Below are positions 42,874 through 52,158 of a stretch of DNA of 64,000 nucleotides, piece by piece. A program made the position numbers and the translations under genes. Origin of the DNA: Kaistella chaponensis (GTDB lineage Bacteria; Bacteroidota; Bacteroidia; Flavobacteriales; Weeksellaceae); contig NZ_FTOI01000011.1 of assembly GCF_900156725.1 (NCBI RefSeq), positions 39,311-103,310 on the forward strand. Direction: 5' to 3'. The first letter of the stretch is position 1, and every line of letters starts with the position of its first letter. The notes under the pieces are model-generated. The model saw only the letters and a program-made list of their open reading frames with translations. It was not told the origin of the DNA and searched no databases.

Positions 42874-44781
42874 TTAAATCTTCTCATTCTTAATCTCCTC
42901 CACAATTTCCGGGTTCAAAAGGGTAGAAGTATCCCCGAAATTCGCAAAATCACCTTCCGCAATTTTACGCAAAATACGGCGCATGATTTTTCCGGAACGC
43001 GTTTTTGGTAATGCAGAAACAAACTGAATTTTATCCAGTTTTGCAATGGGTCCGATCGTATCTGAAATTACATTGTTAATTTCTTTTCTCAAATTATCTT
43101 TATCGCGTTCTTCACCGGTATCTTTTAAAATGACATATCCATACAATGCACTTCCTTTCACATCGTGCGGATAACCAACAATCGCAGATTCTGCAACAGC
43201 TGGATGTAAATTGATGCTGTCTTCAATCGGTGCAGTTCCCAAATTATGTCCAGAAACGATGATTACGTCATCAACTCGACCTGTAATTCTGTAATACCCA
43301 ACTTCATCTCTCAAAGCACCATCACCAGTGAAATATTTTCCTGGAAATGCCGTGAAATACGTTTCTTTATACCTTTGATGATCGCCCCAAATTGTGCGTG
43401 CAATTCCCGGCCACGGAAAACGGATGCATAAATTTCCATCGACTTGATTACCCGAAATTTCATTGCGTTTATCATCCATCAAAACAGGCTGAATTCCCGG
43501 CAAAGGCAAAGTTGCGTACGTTGGTTTTGTAGGTGTGATAAATGGTAAAGGGGAAATTAAAATTCCGCCGGTTTCAGTTTGCCACCATGTATCAACAATT
43601 GGGCATTTTTTCTTACCAACATGATCATTATACCAATGCCACGCTTCATCATTGATCGGTTCACCAACAGAACCAATCACTCTTAAACTCGATAAATCAT
43701 GTTTTTCTACCCATTCGTAAGATTCTTTTGCCAAAGAACGAATGGCAGTTGGAGCCGTGTAAAATTGAGTGATTTTATGTTTATCAATAACTTCCCAAAA
43801 ACGATCCGGTTCCGGATAAGTTGGAACTCCTTCAAAAATTACGGTCGTCGCGCCATTTGCAAGTGGTCCATATAAAATATAGGAATGTCCTGTAATCCAA
43901 CCAATATCTGCGGTACACCAATAAATATCATTTTCTTTATAATTGAACACATTTTTGAATGTGTATGCAGTATAAACCATGTAACCTGCAGTGGTATGCA
44001 ACATTCCTTTTGGTTTTCCTGTAGATCCAGAAGTGTATAAAATAAACAACGGATCTTCCGCATCCATGATCACAGAAATAAAATCAGACGGCGCTTTTTC
44101 GTAAAGAGGTTCCATCCAAAGGTCGCGTCCTTCTTTCATTTTCACTTCGCTTCCCGTTCTTTTTACGACCAAAACTTTTTCTACGGTGGGACATTTTTCT
44201 ACGGCTTCATCGATGATTCCTTTTAAATCGATGGATTTTGTGCCGCGGAAACTTCCATCGGAACAGACAATCATTTTCGCGCCGCAATCATTCACTCTCG
44301 ATTCTACTGCCTGTGCAGAAAATCCTGCAAAAATAACGGAATGAACCGCACCCAATCTTGCACAAGCCAACATGGTCACTGCTAATTCTGGGATCATTGG
44401 CAAATAAATACAAACGCGGTCGCCTTTTTCTACACCCAAATCCCGAAGTACATTGGCGGTTTTGCAAACGCGGTCCCGAAGTTCGGTGTAAGAAATATGT
44501 TGCGCAGGTTCTTTTGGATCATTGGGCTCAAAAATAATGGCTGTTTTATCGCCACGTTCATTCAGATGCCGATCGATGCAATTTTTTGTAATGTTGAGTT
44601 TGGCGTTTTTGAACCATTCAATTTTGGCATTTTCCATGTCATACTTTACGACTTTATTCCAGCGTTGATACCACACGAAATTCTCATCGGCAACTTTGTC
44701 CCAGAATTTTTTCGGGTTTTTGATCGATTTTTTGTACTGTTTAAAATAATCTGGTAAATCGTCTATCACGTAATTTTTCAT
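42874..44781 (-). CDS. acs: Acetyl-CoA synthetase
   Basis: This 635-residue AMP-forming acid-CoA ligase activates acetate to acetyl-AMP and acetyl-CoA. The ATP motif LYTSGSTGKPKG (about residue 251), the CoA-site residues in GWITGHSYI, and the acetylatable lysine in LPKTRSGKIMRRI near the C-terminus are all present, as is the Acs-type TWWQTETGG. Acetylation of that lysine is the usual regulation. It lies 172 bp downstream of a second CoA ligase, with a repeat between them, in a region with a symporter-kinase and transporter genes. Confidence 0.95.
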   Translation of the reverse strand: MKNYVIDDLPDYFKQYKKSIKNPKKFWDKVADENFVWYQRWNKVVKYDMENAKIEWFKNAKLNITKNCIDRHLNERGDKTAIIFEPNDPKEPAQHISYTELRDRVCKTANVLRDLGVEKGDRVCIYLPMIPELAVTMLACARLGAVHSVIFAGFSAQAVESRVNDCGAKMIVCSDGSFRGTKSIDLKGIIDEAVEKCPTVEKVLVVKRTGSEVKMKEGRDLWMEPLYEKAPSDFISVIMDAEDPLFILYTSGSTGKPKGMLHTTAGYMVYTAYTFKNVFNYKENDIYWCTADIGWITGHSYILYGPLANGATTVIFEGVPTYPEPDRFWEVIDKHKITQFYTAPTAIRSLAKESYEWVEKHDLSSLRVIGSVGEPINDEAWHWYNDHVGKKKCPIVDTWWQTETGGILISPLPFITPTKPTYATLPLPGIQPVLMDDKRNEISGNQVDGNLCIRFPWPGIARTIWGDHQRYKETYFTAFPGKYFTGDGALRDEVGYYRITGRVDDVIIVSGHNLGTAPIEDSINLHPAVAESAIVGYPHDVKGSALYGYVILKDTGEERDKDNLRKEINNVISDTIGPIAKLDKIQFVSALPKTRSGKIMRRILRKIAEGDFANFGDTSTLLNPEIVEEIKNEKI

Positions 44782-44815
44782 ATTCTTTTATTTTTAGTTT
44801 TCTTATTTTTTAGGA

Positions 44816-44935
44816 GCCGGGAACCTGCTTTCCACTGCAATCTGTCATTGCGAGAAAAGAAGCAATCCGTTGAAATTTTTCGCACGCAATGCCAGGATTT
44901 CCGTTGCAATCAGGGCTAGTTACGACCCGGTTTTT
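44816..44935. repeat. CATTGCGAG-type dispersed repeat
   Basis: CTGTCATTGCGAGAAAAGAAGCAATCC is the known CATTGCGAG/GAAGCAATC repeat form (the core is about 27 bases; only part is written here). It is flanked by CCGGGAACC and GCAATC/CCACTGCAATC blocks and ends in GACCCGG. It lies between acs and the second CoA ligase, outside any gene. Confidence 0.6.
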
Positions 44936-44953
44936 TATCAATTTTTTTTAAAT

Positions 44954-46855
44954 TTACAGATACTTCTTTTTGTATTCATCCATTTTTACCTGTAATTCTT
45001 CCACAATGCTTTCATCATCAATTGTTGAAGGCATTTGATACTCTTTTCCATCCAACATGGTTCTGATGAGTTTTCTCAAAATTTTTCCGGAACGTGTTTT
45101 TGGTAAACGATTGACGACCAAAGCATTTTTCATACTCGCGACGGCTCCAATTTTATCCCGAATTAAGAGGACAAGTTCTTTTTCCAAAGCTTTTTCATCA
45201 ATAGAAGAACCAGATTTTAAAACTGCGATTGCAAACGGAACCTGTCCTTTCAGATCATCATCAATTCCAACCACGCAACATTCGGCAACTTCTTTATGAG
45301 CCGCCACAACTTCTTCCATTTCTGAGGTGGAAAGTCGGTGACCTGCAACATTGATCACATCATCAACTCTTCCGGTCACGAAAACATAACCGTCTTCATC
45401 TTTAATAGCGCCGTCTCCCGAAAAATAATAGCCAGGAAATCTGGATAAATATCCAAGTTTAAAGCGTTCCGGATCGCCCCAAATTCCCATCATCGCACCT
45501 GGAGCTAAAGGAAGTTTGATGACCAAATAACCTTCATGATGCGCTTCCAATTCATAGCCTTCTTCGCTGAAAATTTTAATATCATATCCTGGAATTGGTT
45601 TTCCAGCAGAAGCTCTTTTTATTTTTACGTCTTCAATTCCGGGCATTAAACCCAACATTGGCCAACCTGATTCCGTTTGCCACCAATGATCAATGGCAGG
45701 AACTCCCACAAATTCATCGTACCAATCCAATGTCGCAACATCACATCTTTCTCCTGCCAAAAATTGGGTTCTCAATGATGATAGATCGTATTTTTTTACA
45801 AATTTTCCGTCTGGATCTTCTTTTTTAATGGCTCTGATCGCAGTTGGAGCGGTAAACATGATCGCTACTTTATGTTCTTCAATGACGCGCCAAAAAGTTC
45901 CGGCGTCCGGAGTTCCAATCGGTTTTCCTTCAAAAAGAATGGTCGTGTTTCTGTTAATTAATGGGCCATAAACGGAATAACTGTGTCCAACTGCCCAACC
46001 AATATCGGAAGCTGCCCAGAAAGTTTCGCCTTCTTTTGCGCCGTAAATATTTTTTATTGAAAATTTCATAGCAACTGCATGACCACCATTATCACGAACA
46101 ACACCTTTCGGTTTTCCCGTCGTTCCGGAAGTGTAGAGAATATACAACGGATGCGTGGATTGTAAAGGAACGCAATCGGTGGGTTCAGATTCAGTCATTA
46201 ATTTTTCAAAATCCGTCAATGAAGGATCATTTTTAAAATCAACGCGGTTTCCTAATAATTTTCTATCAAAAGCAATGATATGTTGTGGTTGATGTTCAGC
46301 CATTGAAATCGCTTCTTTCACAAAAGGCAAATAAGGAATTCTGCGCGAAACTTCCATTCCGGAACTTGCGGTAATAATCGCTTTTGGATTGCAGTCATCA
46401 ATTCTGATCGCCAATTCTTGTGGAGCAAATCCGCCAAAAACAACGGAATGTGTAACGCCTAATCTTGCACAAGCGAGCATTGCAAATACAGATTCCGGAA
46501 TCATGGGCATGTAAATAATTGCGGTGTCTCCTTTTTCTAAGCCTAATTTTTTCAGTCCACCCGCTAATTTAGAAACATGCTCTAAAACCTGACTGTACGT
46601 ATATTTGATGATTCTGTTCGTGACCGGAGAATCGTAAATAATTGCAGTTTGCTCCCCAAATCCATCGTTCACATGTTTATCAACTGCAAGAAAACAGGTG
46701 TTTAATTCTCCGTCTTCAAACCAGGTTGGGTAATTAGTTCCATCATCGGTTAAAATTTTGGTTGGCTTTTTAAACCATTCGATATTTTCTGCCTGTTCTG
46801 TCCAGAATTTTTCTTTTTCAGAGATACTTTCTGTAAACATTTGATTTGCATTCAT
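44954..46855 (-). CDS. Propionate/acetate-CoA ligase (PrpE-like)
   Basis: This 633-residue AMP-forming acyl-CoA ligase is related to acs but closer to PrpE/ACSS3. Motifs are LYTSGTTGKPKGV, GWAVGHSYSVYGPL, HWWQTESGWPM and the C-terminal LPKTRSGKILRKLI with the acetylation-site lysine. It could activate propionate, and acetate less well. The LPKTRSGK lysine is 16 residues or so after the family A10 motif. It is in the same transcriptional direction as acs, 172 bp apart. Confidence 0.9.
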   Translation of the reverse strand: MNANQMFTESISEKEKFWTEQAENIEWFKKPTKILTDDGTNYPTWFEDGELNTCFLAVDKHVNDGFGEQTAIIYDSPVTNRIIKYTYSQVLEHVSKLAGGLKKLGLEKGDTAIIYMPMIPESVFAMLACARLGVTHSVVFGGFAPQELAIRIDDCNPKAIITASSGMEVSRRIPYLPFVKEAISMAEHQPQHIIAFDRKLLGNRVDFKNDPSLTDFEKLMTESEPTDCVPLQSTHPLYILYTSGTTGKPKGVVRDNGGHAVAMKFSIKNIYGAKEGETFWAASDIGWAVGHSYSVYGPLINRNTTILFEGKPIGTPDAGTFWRVIEEHKVAIMFTAPTAIRAIKKEDPDGKFVKKYDLSSLRTQFLAGERCDVATLDWYDEFVGVPAIDHWWQTESGWPMLGLMPGIEDVKIKRASAGKPIPGYDIKIFSEEGYELEAHHEGYLVIKLPLAPGAMMGIWGDPERFKLGYLSRFPGYYFSGDGAIKDEDGYVFVTGRVDDVINVAGHRLSTSEMEEVVAAHKEVAECCVVGIDDDLKGQVPFAIAVLKSGSSIDEKALEKELVLLIRDKIGAVASMKNALVVNRLPKTRSGKILRKLIRTMLDGKEYQMPSTIDDESIVEELQVKMDEYKKKYL

Positions 46856-46884
46856 GATGATTTATTTTAATTTTTAAGGTTTTA

Positions 46885-46965
46885 AAGTCTGAAGACCGAA
46901 ATCCGAGGACTGCATTTCTCTAAATTTTAGATTCTATTTTTAATCTTCAGACTTCAGACTTCGAT
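46885..46965. repeat. AGTCTGAAGA/TCTTCAGACT inverted repeat
   Basis: AGTCTGAAGA (46886-46895) and TCTTCAGACT (46944-46953) are perfect complements. The second arm is extended by a direct CTTCAGACTT duplication. It sits between the response regulator and the propionate-CoA ligase, outside genes. Confidence 0.55.
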
Positions 46966-46972
46966 TTTCTGC

Positions 46973-47335
46973 CTATTTTAATAATTCTTCAACCCTTTCC
47001 GTCAGTTTTTTAATCGAGTAGGGTTTGGTAATGTAATCGTCTGCACCGAGTTCCAGACCTTTTTTTACATCAGCTTCTCCGGTTTTTGCAGAGAGGAAAA
47101 TCACCTTGGTTTTGTCTAAATTTTTATCTTTTTTTATTTCTGCAAGTGTGGTATAACCATCAATATTGGGCATCATGATATCCAATAAAATCATATCGGG
47201 GATTTCTGTTTTCAACAATTCTAAAACTTCAGAACCGTCGCGTGCAATAAAAACTTCGTAACCGGCTTTCTTAAAAGCATACTCCAAAGTCATGATGATC
47301 TTGTGTTCATCGTCGGCAATTACTATTTTTTTCAT
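46973..47335 (-). CDS. Receiver-only response regulator
   Basis: This 120-residue CheY-like receiver has the acid pocket IADDE (residues 6-10), the phosphorylated D52 in ILLDIMMPNIDGY, T/S switch in FLSAKTGEADV and K in DYITKPYSI. No DNA-binding output domain is present, so its effect needs another partner, in contrast to LuxR-type CrbR. It starts 5 bp after the symporter-kinase stop, so it is the likely phospho-acceptor of that kinase. Confidence 0.93.
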   Translation of the reverse strand: MKKIVIADDEHKIIMTLEYAFKKAGYEVFIARDGSEVLELLKTEIPDMILLDIMMPNIDGYTTLAEIKKDKNLDKTKVIFLSAKTGEADVKKGLELGADDYITKPYSIKKLTERVEELLK

Positions 47336-47340
47336 ATTTC

Positions 47341-50031
47341 TTACATATTTTGGTCATCTGCATTTGGTACAGACTCGTTTTCTTTTGGTAAATAAATCTC
47401 GAAGCTGACACCGATTTCTTTATTTTTCACCTCAATATTTCCATTTTGGGCAATCATAATTTTTTTACAAATCGCCAAACCTAAACCGCTCCCAATAGGT
47501 TTGCGAAGATTTTGATTTTTCGACTGATAAAATTTATCGAAAATAAACTCCAGATCTTCTTCTGGAATCGTTTTTCCAGTGTTGAATATGGAAATTTTTA
47601 GCTGATCATCTTTCTCCTGAAATTTGGTTTGAATCATTCCCTGCTCATTGGTAAATTTCAGGGCGTTCCCAAGAATATTTTGGAAAACCTGAATCATTCT
47701 TTGTTCATCAAATCGATAAATTTCATTTTCCAAAAGATGAACTTCCGAGTGATGAAGATGCCTTTGATCAAAAAGATGAAGCAAGGGTTTTAATGATTTT
47801 TTGAACGTTTCTATAATATTATTTTCACTGATATGGAGCGAAATGGTTCCAGTTTCCAGTTTATCCAGATAAAGAATATCATTGATGATTTCATTTAAAC
47901 GATCGGATTCTGAAATGATATTTTTCAGAAAATCTTTTTTTAATTCTGCGGGCATATCTTCATCATCCAACAAAATTTCACTTGTAGCGCGGATCGCGGT
48001 GAGTGGAGTTCTTAATTCATGAGCAACGCTGTCTAAAAATTCGTCTTTCTGCTGATCTTTTTCGATAAGATTGATATTTGCAACTTGCAAATCGCCCGAT
48101 AATTTTAACAATTGAGAAGATTGCTCACTCAATTGTTTATTGATGGAAATATTTTCTTTGGATTCTTCTAAAATTTGTAAAACTTCGGGGAGCGAAATTT
48201 TATCTTCTTTGGTTACTCCTTCAATTAAAATTTTTGCAGAAGCTGTACCGATTCTTCCGCTCAAAAGATTTTCGGAAAATTTGATAAAACGGGAATCCGC
48301 AGTATCACTTTCATCGGTGATGTTATATTTTAAATTAAAGATTTTCAACGCTTGCTCCGTTTTCTTCTGACCTAAAAACCGACCTAAAATCTTTTGAATA
48401 TCGGAAACATTTGCGGTTCCTTTCCAGATATAAGCATTTTCGTGATTTTGAATATAATCATCAATATCTACATATAATTCGGCATAATTTCTTTCGCGAT
48501 AATTAGAAACAGTGTTCGCTGAAATTAAGATGAATAAAGCAGAATTGACCAACATGCTCCAAAAGAAAATCTGCGTAATAGGCGATAAATAAGGGATTTT
48601 GAAAAAGCTGAAAAATTCACTTTGATAAAATTCGCTTTGAACAAAATTTTCGGAAAAACTCGGTAAAATTAAGCCTAAAAAGCAAAGTAAAACCCCAACA
48701 ATAATTCCGGAAACCGAACCTGCATACGTTCCTCTTCTCCAAAAAATAGCACCAAAAAAGGAAGGTCCTAATTGCGCGATCAAAACAAAGGAAACCAGTC
48801 CGATGCTGAATAAACTTTTGCCTAATAATAAATATTTATAAAAAATAAATCCACTGATAATCAATAAAAAAATGCTGACTTTTCTAATGTTGACAATACT
48901 TTTGGTATTGTCTGTGTCGTTTTCAGATTTAAATTTATCCAACCAACCGTAAGGTATAATAATGTTGTTTGAAAGCATAATAGAAAGCGAAATACTGGAA
49001 ATGATGATCATGGAAATACACGCACTTAATCCGCCGAAAAAAACCAAGGTAGAAATAAAAATATTTCCAAATTTTTGGGGAATAAGAATAGAGTAGAGCT
49101 CTGGATTTACATCTTGACCGAAAAACAAAATTTTTCCGCCCCATGCAATCGGGAAAACAAAAAAATTGAAAATCAAAAGATAAAGTGGGAAGAGCCAAAT
49201 AGCAGTTTTGATGTGTTTTTCTTTTCTGTTCTCAATAATTGCGGTGTGAAATTGTCTTGGCAAAAGAAAAATTGCAGACATGGAAAGCATGAGCATCAAG
49301 AACCAATTGAAACTTCCTTCCAAACCGTTGAAAGAATTTTTTGCAGCGAAATCTGGTAGTTTTTCTGCCTGTCTGTAAATATCTTCGAAACCATTAAAAA
49401 CGCCGTAAACCACAAAAAGACCGAGAATAACAAAGAAAATTAATTTAAAAAAACTTTCAGCTGCGACTGCCGAAATGATTCCGAGTCTTTTTTCCGAAGC
49501 ATCTACATATTTTGTCCCGTAATAGCTTGAAAACAAGGCGATAATGATGACAACATACGTGGAAGAATCGAATAAAATACTGGTGGAATTTTCAGTTTCG
49601 GTAATGAGGTGAAAAGTTTCTGAAATTGATTTGATTTGCAATGCGATGTAAGGAATAATTGCGAGGATACAAACCAAAGCAATTATGGCACTTAAAGATC
49701 TGCTGTTTCCGTAGCGTAAACCGATGAAATCTGCAATACTGCTGATTTTATTCACGCGGGAAATTCTGATAATTTTTGAATTTAAATAAATCCAGGAAGG
49801 AATGATAATGATAGGTCCCACATAAATCGCCATATATTCTAACCCTTGATTTGCGGCAACTCCGATGCTTCCATAGTAGGTCCACGCGGAACAGTAAACC
49901 GCCAAAGAAAGGGAATAAACGTACGGATTGTTTACCCAGAAACTGCTTCTTTTTTTCTCTGCGAAATAGGCAATGAAAAATAGAATTCCGAGGTATAAAA
50001 TAACCAGTGCGAAAAGTAGATAACTATTCAT
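47341..50031 (-). CDS. SLC5 symporter-like sensor histidine kinase (CrbS/CbrA-like)
   Basis: This 896-residue membrane protein fuses a sodium:solute symporter domain (about residues 1-500, roughly 13 helices) with a linker, a DHp helix and a kinase domain. H671 in AHELRTPLTAIRA is the phospho-acceptor. The ATP site has NILGNALKFTN and GSGLGLAICKK. Such fusions sense or transport carboxylates or amino acids. CrbS controls acs in Vibrio, and CbrA controls carbon use in Pseudomonas. It overlaps a 64-residue membrane protein by 8 bp at its start and is 5 bp before its likely response regulator. Confidence 0.9.
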   Translation of the reverse strand: MNSYLLFALVILYLGILFFIAYFAEKKRSSFWVNNPYVYSLSLAVYCSAWTYYGSIGVAANQGLEYMAIYVGPIIIIPSWIYLNSKIIRISRVNKISSIADFIGLRYGNSRSLSAIIALVCILAIIPYIALQIKSISETFHLITETENSTSILFDSSTYVVIIIALFSSYYGTKYVDASEKRLGIISAVAAESFFKLIFFVILGLFVVYGVFNGFEDIYRQAEKLPDFAAKNSFNGLEGSFNWFLMLMLSMSAIFLLPRQFHTAIIENRKEKHIKTAIWLFPLYLLIFNFFVFPIAWGGKILFFGQDVNPELYSILIPQKFGNIFISTLVFFGGLSACISMIIISSISLSIMLSNNIIIPYGWLDKFKSENDTDNTKSIVNIRKVSIFLLIISGFIFYKYLLLGKSLFSIGLVSFVLIAQLGPSFFGAIFWRRGTYAGSVSGIIVGVLLCFLGLILPSFSENFVQSEFYQSEFFSFFKIPYLSPITQIFFWSMLVNSALFILISANTVSNYRERNYAELYVDIDDYIQNHENAYIWKGTANVSDIQKILGRFLGQKKTEQALKIFNLKYNITDESDTADSRFIKFSENLLSGRIGTASAKILIEGVTKEDKISLPEVLQILEESKENISINKQLSEQSSQLLKLSGDLQVANINLIEKDQQKDEFLDSVAHELRTPLTAIRATSEILLDDEDMPAELKKDFLKNIISESDRLNEIINDILYLDKLETGTISLHISENNIIETFKKSLKPLLHLFDQRHLHHSEVHLLENEIYRFDEQRMIQVFQNILGNALKFTNEQGMIQTKFQEKDDQLKISIFNTGKTIPEEDLEFIFDKFYQSKNQNLRKPIGSGLGLAICKKIMIAQNGNIEVKNKEIGVSFEIYLPKENESVPNADDQNM

Positions 50032-50218
50032 TATATTTTTTGAAAATCAAGAATGAACTGACACAAGATGCGCCCCAAACAAGAAAAAGGTAGATATAAA
50101 TCAGCGGCAAACCAACTCCGATCTTTGGATTATTGAACAGTAACAAAACGGGTGCATTAAACAAAATTAATAATGCAATGCTTAGAATAACCAGTTTTTG
50201 TTGATGTCTTTTTTTCAT
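50024..50218 (-). CDS. Small two-helix membrane protein
   Basis: This 64-residue protein has two hydrophobic helices (about residues 9-30, LVILSIALLILFNAPVLLLF, and 38-60, PLIYIYLFLVWGASCVSSFL). It overlaps the symporter-kinase gene by 8 bp, so translation is coupled. A short protein just before a symporter-kinase may be a subunit like the small partners of SSS transporters. That role is inferred from position. Confidence 0.8.
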   Translation of the reverse strand: MKKRHQQKLVILSIALLILFNAPVLLLFNNPKIGVGLPLIYIYLFLVWGASCVSSFLIFKKYNE

Positions 50219-50249
50219 CGCCGAAGAAATTGATTTAGTATTTATAAAA

Positions 50250-50279
50250 GTTTCAGGGAAAAATGTTCTCCCTGAAACC
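50250..50279 (-). terminator. Hairpin terminator after the MFS-DUF pair
   Basis: GTTTCAGGGA pairs with TCCCTGAAAC, followed on the minus strand by TTTTA. It separates the MFS transporter transcript from the sensor-kinase transcript. The T run is short. Confidence 0.6.
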
Positions 50280-50305
50280 TGATCATCTCATTTAAGATTT
50301 CATTT

Positions 50306-50533
50306 TTACAATTTGTCATCGGAATATTCTCCTTGCAAAGAATACCAACCGAAAACTCCTAATCCACCAACAATAATTGGTAAGAGTATAAAGGTATAAA
50401 TAATTGCAGGAATTAAATCTTCTGTTTTACCTGTTTTAAATTTCGGTAAAGACTGTTCTTCTAAAAGGTAATAGCCTGCAAAAAGCGCCATTGCGATCCA
50501 AACTACTCCTAAAAACTTTTTTAAAATATTCAT
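50306..50533 (-). CDS. Small membrane protein next to MFS transporter
   Basis: This 75-residue protein has two hydrophobic segments (about residues 8-22, GVVWIAMALFAGYYL, and 44-67, AIIYTFILLPIIVGGLGVFGW). It is 19 bp after the MFS gene and ends before a hairpin. Proteins of this size commonly follow MHS-type transporters in Bacteroidota. The function is unknown. Confidence 0.8.
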   Translation of the reverse strand: MNILKKFLGVVWIAMALFAGYYLLEEQSLPKFKTGKTEDLIPAIIYTFILLPIIVGGLGVFGWYSLQGEYSDDKL

Positions 50534-50552
50534 AATTTCTAATTTTACAATA

Positions 50553-52130
50553 TTAATCGTGTGCGGTGTTATTTTTATTTTTCAAGTAAACAATTCCAAT
50601 GCATAAACTCACGGCTCCAATAATGATCGGGTACCAAAGTCCTTCCAGATAAGGTTTGTCAAACGGAATTCCTAGTCCTGCAGCTTCAGCAATTTTATTA
50701 GCGGTTTTCGCATTTAAAACTAAAGCTGTTGCAATTGCGGGCAATAATCCTCCGAAAATTCCATTTCCGATATGATAAGGTAAAGACATTGAAGTGTAAC
50801 GAATTTGTACTGGGAACATCTCCACCAAAAATGCTGCAATAGGTCCGTAAACCATGGTTACAAAAAAGATCTGTACAAAAATCCAAAAAATCAAAGTCCA
50901 TTTTCCTGCAGAATTCACGGTTGCCTCAATTTTCACATCCATTTTTTTCTCGCCTTTATCATTTAGAATTACTTGTTTTTGGCTGTTTAATGGAAATGTT
51001 TTGGTTTCTTTCCAGGTAGTTCCATCGGTAAACGCTTTGGAGGTGACATAAACACTGTCACTTAACGTTTCATTTACGATTTTAATTTCTGCACTTTTAG
51101 CTGCTTTAGCTACAATTTCAGTTTTATTTTTTACATCGTTAATTTGGTACATGCTTTCATAGATAGGTCTGTACGAAATAATGGCGATGAAAATACCCGT
51201 CATCATAATCCATTTTCTACCTATTTTATCACTTAACCAACCGAAGAACAAGAAAAACGGTGTAGCAAAAGCAATTCCCCAAAGCATTATGGAACCTACT
51301 TGCTCTGATAATCCCATTACTTTTTCCAAGAAACTCATTGCATAGAATTGTCCGGTGTACCACACAACACCTTGTCCCATTACTGCACCAAATAATGCCA
51401 ATAAAACAAATTTGAAATTGTATTTATTTCCGAAAGATTCTTTTAATGGATTCGTCGAAGTTTTGCCTTCTTCTTTCGCTTTTGCAAAAACTGGAGACTC
51501 TGCCATTTTTCTTCTGATGATAAATGAAACGGCAATCATGACGATAGAAACCCAAAACGGAACACGCCATCCCCAATTTAAAAATGCTTCTTTAGACATG
51601 GAATATTTGGTCAACATAATCACCACTAATGAGATGAAAAGTCCTACCGTTGCGGTAGTTTGTATCCAGGAAGTCATAAATCCTCTTTTTCCCTTCGGCG
51701 AATGTTCTGCGACATAAGTTGCAGCACCACCATATTCACCACCCAATGCCAAACCTTGCAATAATCTTAAAGTTAAAATTAAAACCGGCGCCATAAAACC
51801 AATCGTTTCGTAAGCTGGAATACAACCAATTAGAAAAGTTGCTCCACCCATCAATAATAAAGTAAGCATGAAAGTAAATTTCCGACCAATTAAATCACCT
51901 AATCTTCCGAAAAACAAGGCACCAAATGGTCGTACCACAAAACCAGCGGCGAAAGTTGCCAAAGTTGAAAGAAAAGCGGCAGTTTCATTTCCTGGCGGAA
52001 AGAATTTAATGGAGATAATTGTTGCCAAACTCCCGAAAATATAAAAGTCATACCATTCAATCATCGTACCTACAGAAGAGGCGGTTATTACGCTGAAAAT
52101 TGAGGATTTTTTTTGTGTAGAATTATCCAT
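50553..52130 (-). CDS. MHS-family MFS transporter (carboxylate/osmolyte type)
   Basis: This 525-residue transporter of the metabolite:H+ symporter group of MFS is ProP/KgtP-like. SSVGTMIEWYDFYIFGSLAT is the family start, and FFGRLGDLIGRKFTF is the A-motif loop 2-3. A soluble insertion of about 75 residues (about residues 330-410) sits between helices around the middle of the chain; ordinary MHS members lack it. The likely substrate is a carboxylate, given acs, prpE-like and porin genes nearby. It is 29 bp downstream of the porin gene and may share a transcript. Confidence 0.9.
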   Translation of the reverse strand: MDNSTQKKSSIFSVITASSVGTMIEWYDFYIFGSLATIISIKFFPPGNETAAFLSTLATFAAGFVVRPFGALFFGRLGDLIGRKFTFMLTLLLMGGATFLIGCIPAYETIGFMAPVLILTLRLLQGLALGGEYGGAATYVAEHSPKGKRGFMTSWIQTTATVGLFISLVVIMLTKYSMSKEAFLNWGWRVPFWVSIVMIAVSFIIRRKMAESPVFAKAKEEGKTSTNPLKESFGNKYNFKFVLLALFGAVMGQGVVWYTGQFYAMSFLEKVMGLSEQVGSIMLWGIAFATPFFLFFGWLSDKIGRKWIMMTGIFIAIISYRPIYESMYQINDVKNKTEIVAKAAKSAEIKIVNETLSDSVYVTSKAFTDGTTWKETKTFPLNSQKQVILNDKGEKKMDVKIEATVNSAGKWTLIFWIFVQIFFVTMVYGPIAAFLVEMFPVQIRYTSMSLPYHIGNGIFGGLLPAIATALVLNAKTANKIAEAAGLGIPFDKPYLEGLWYPIIIGAVSLCIGIVYLKNKNNTAHD

Positions 52131-52158
52131 ATTCGCTATTTTTAAAATTTTTGTTTAA

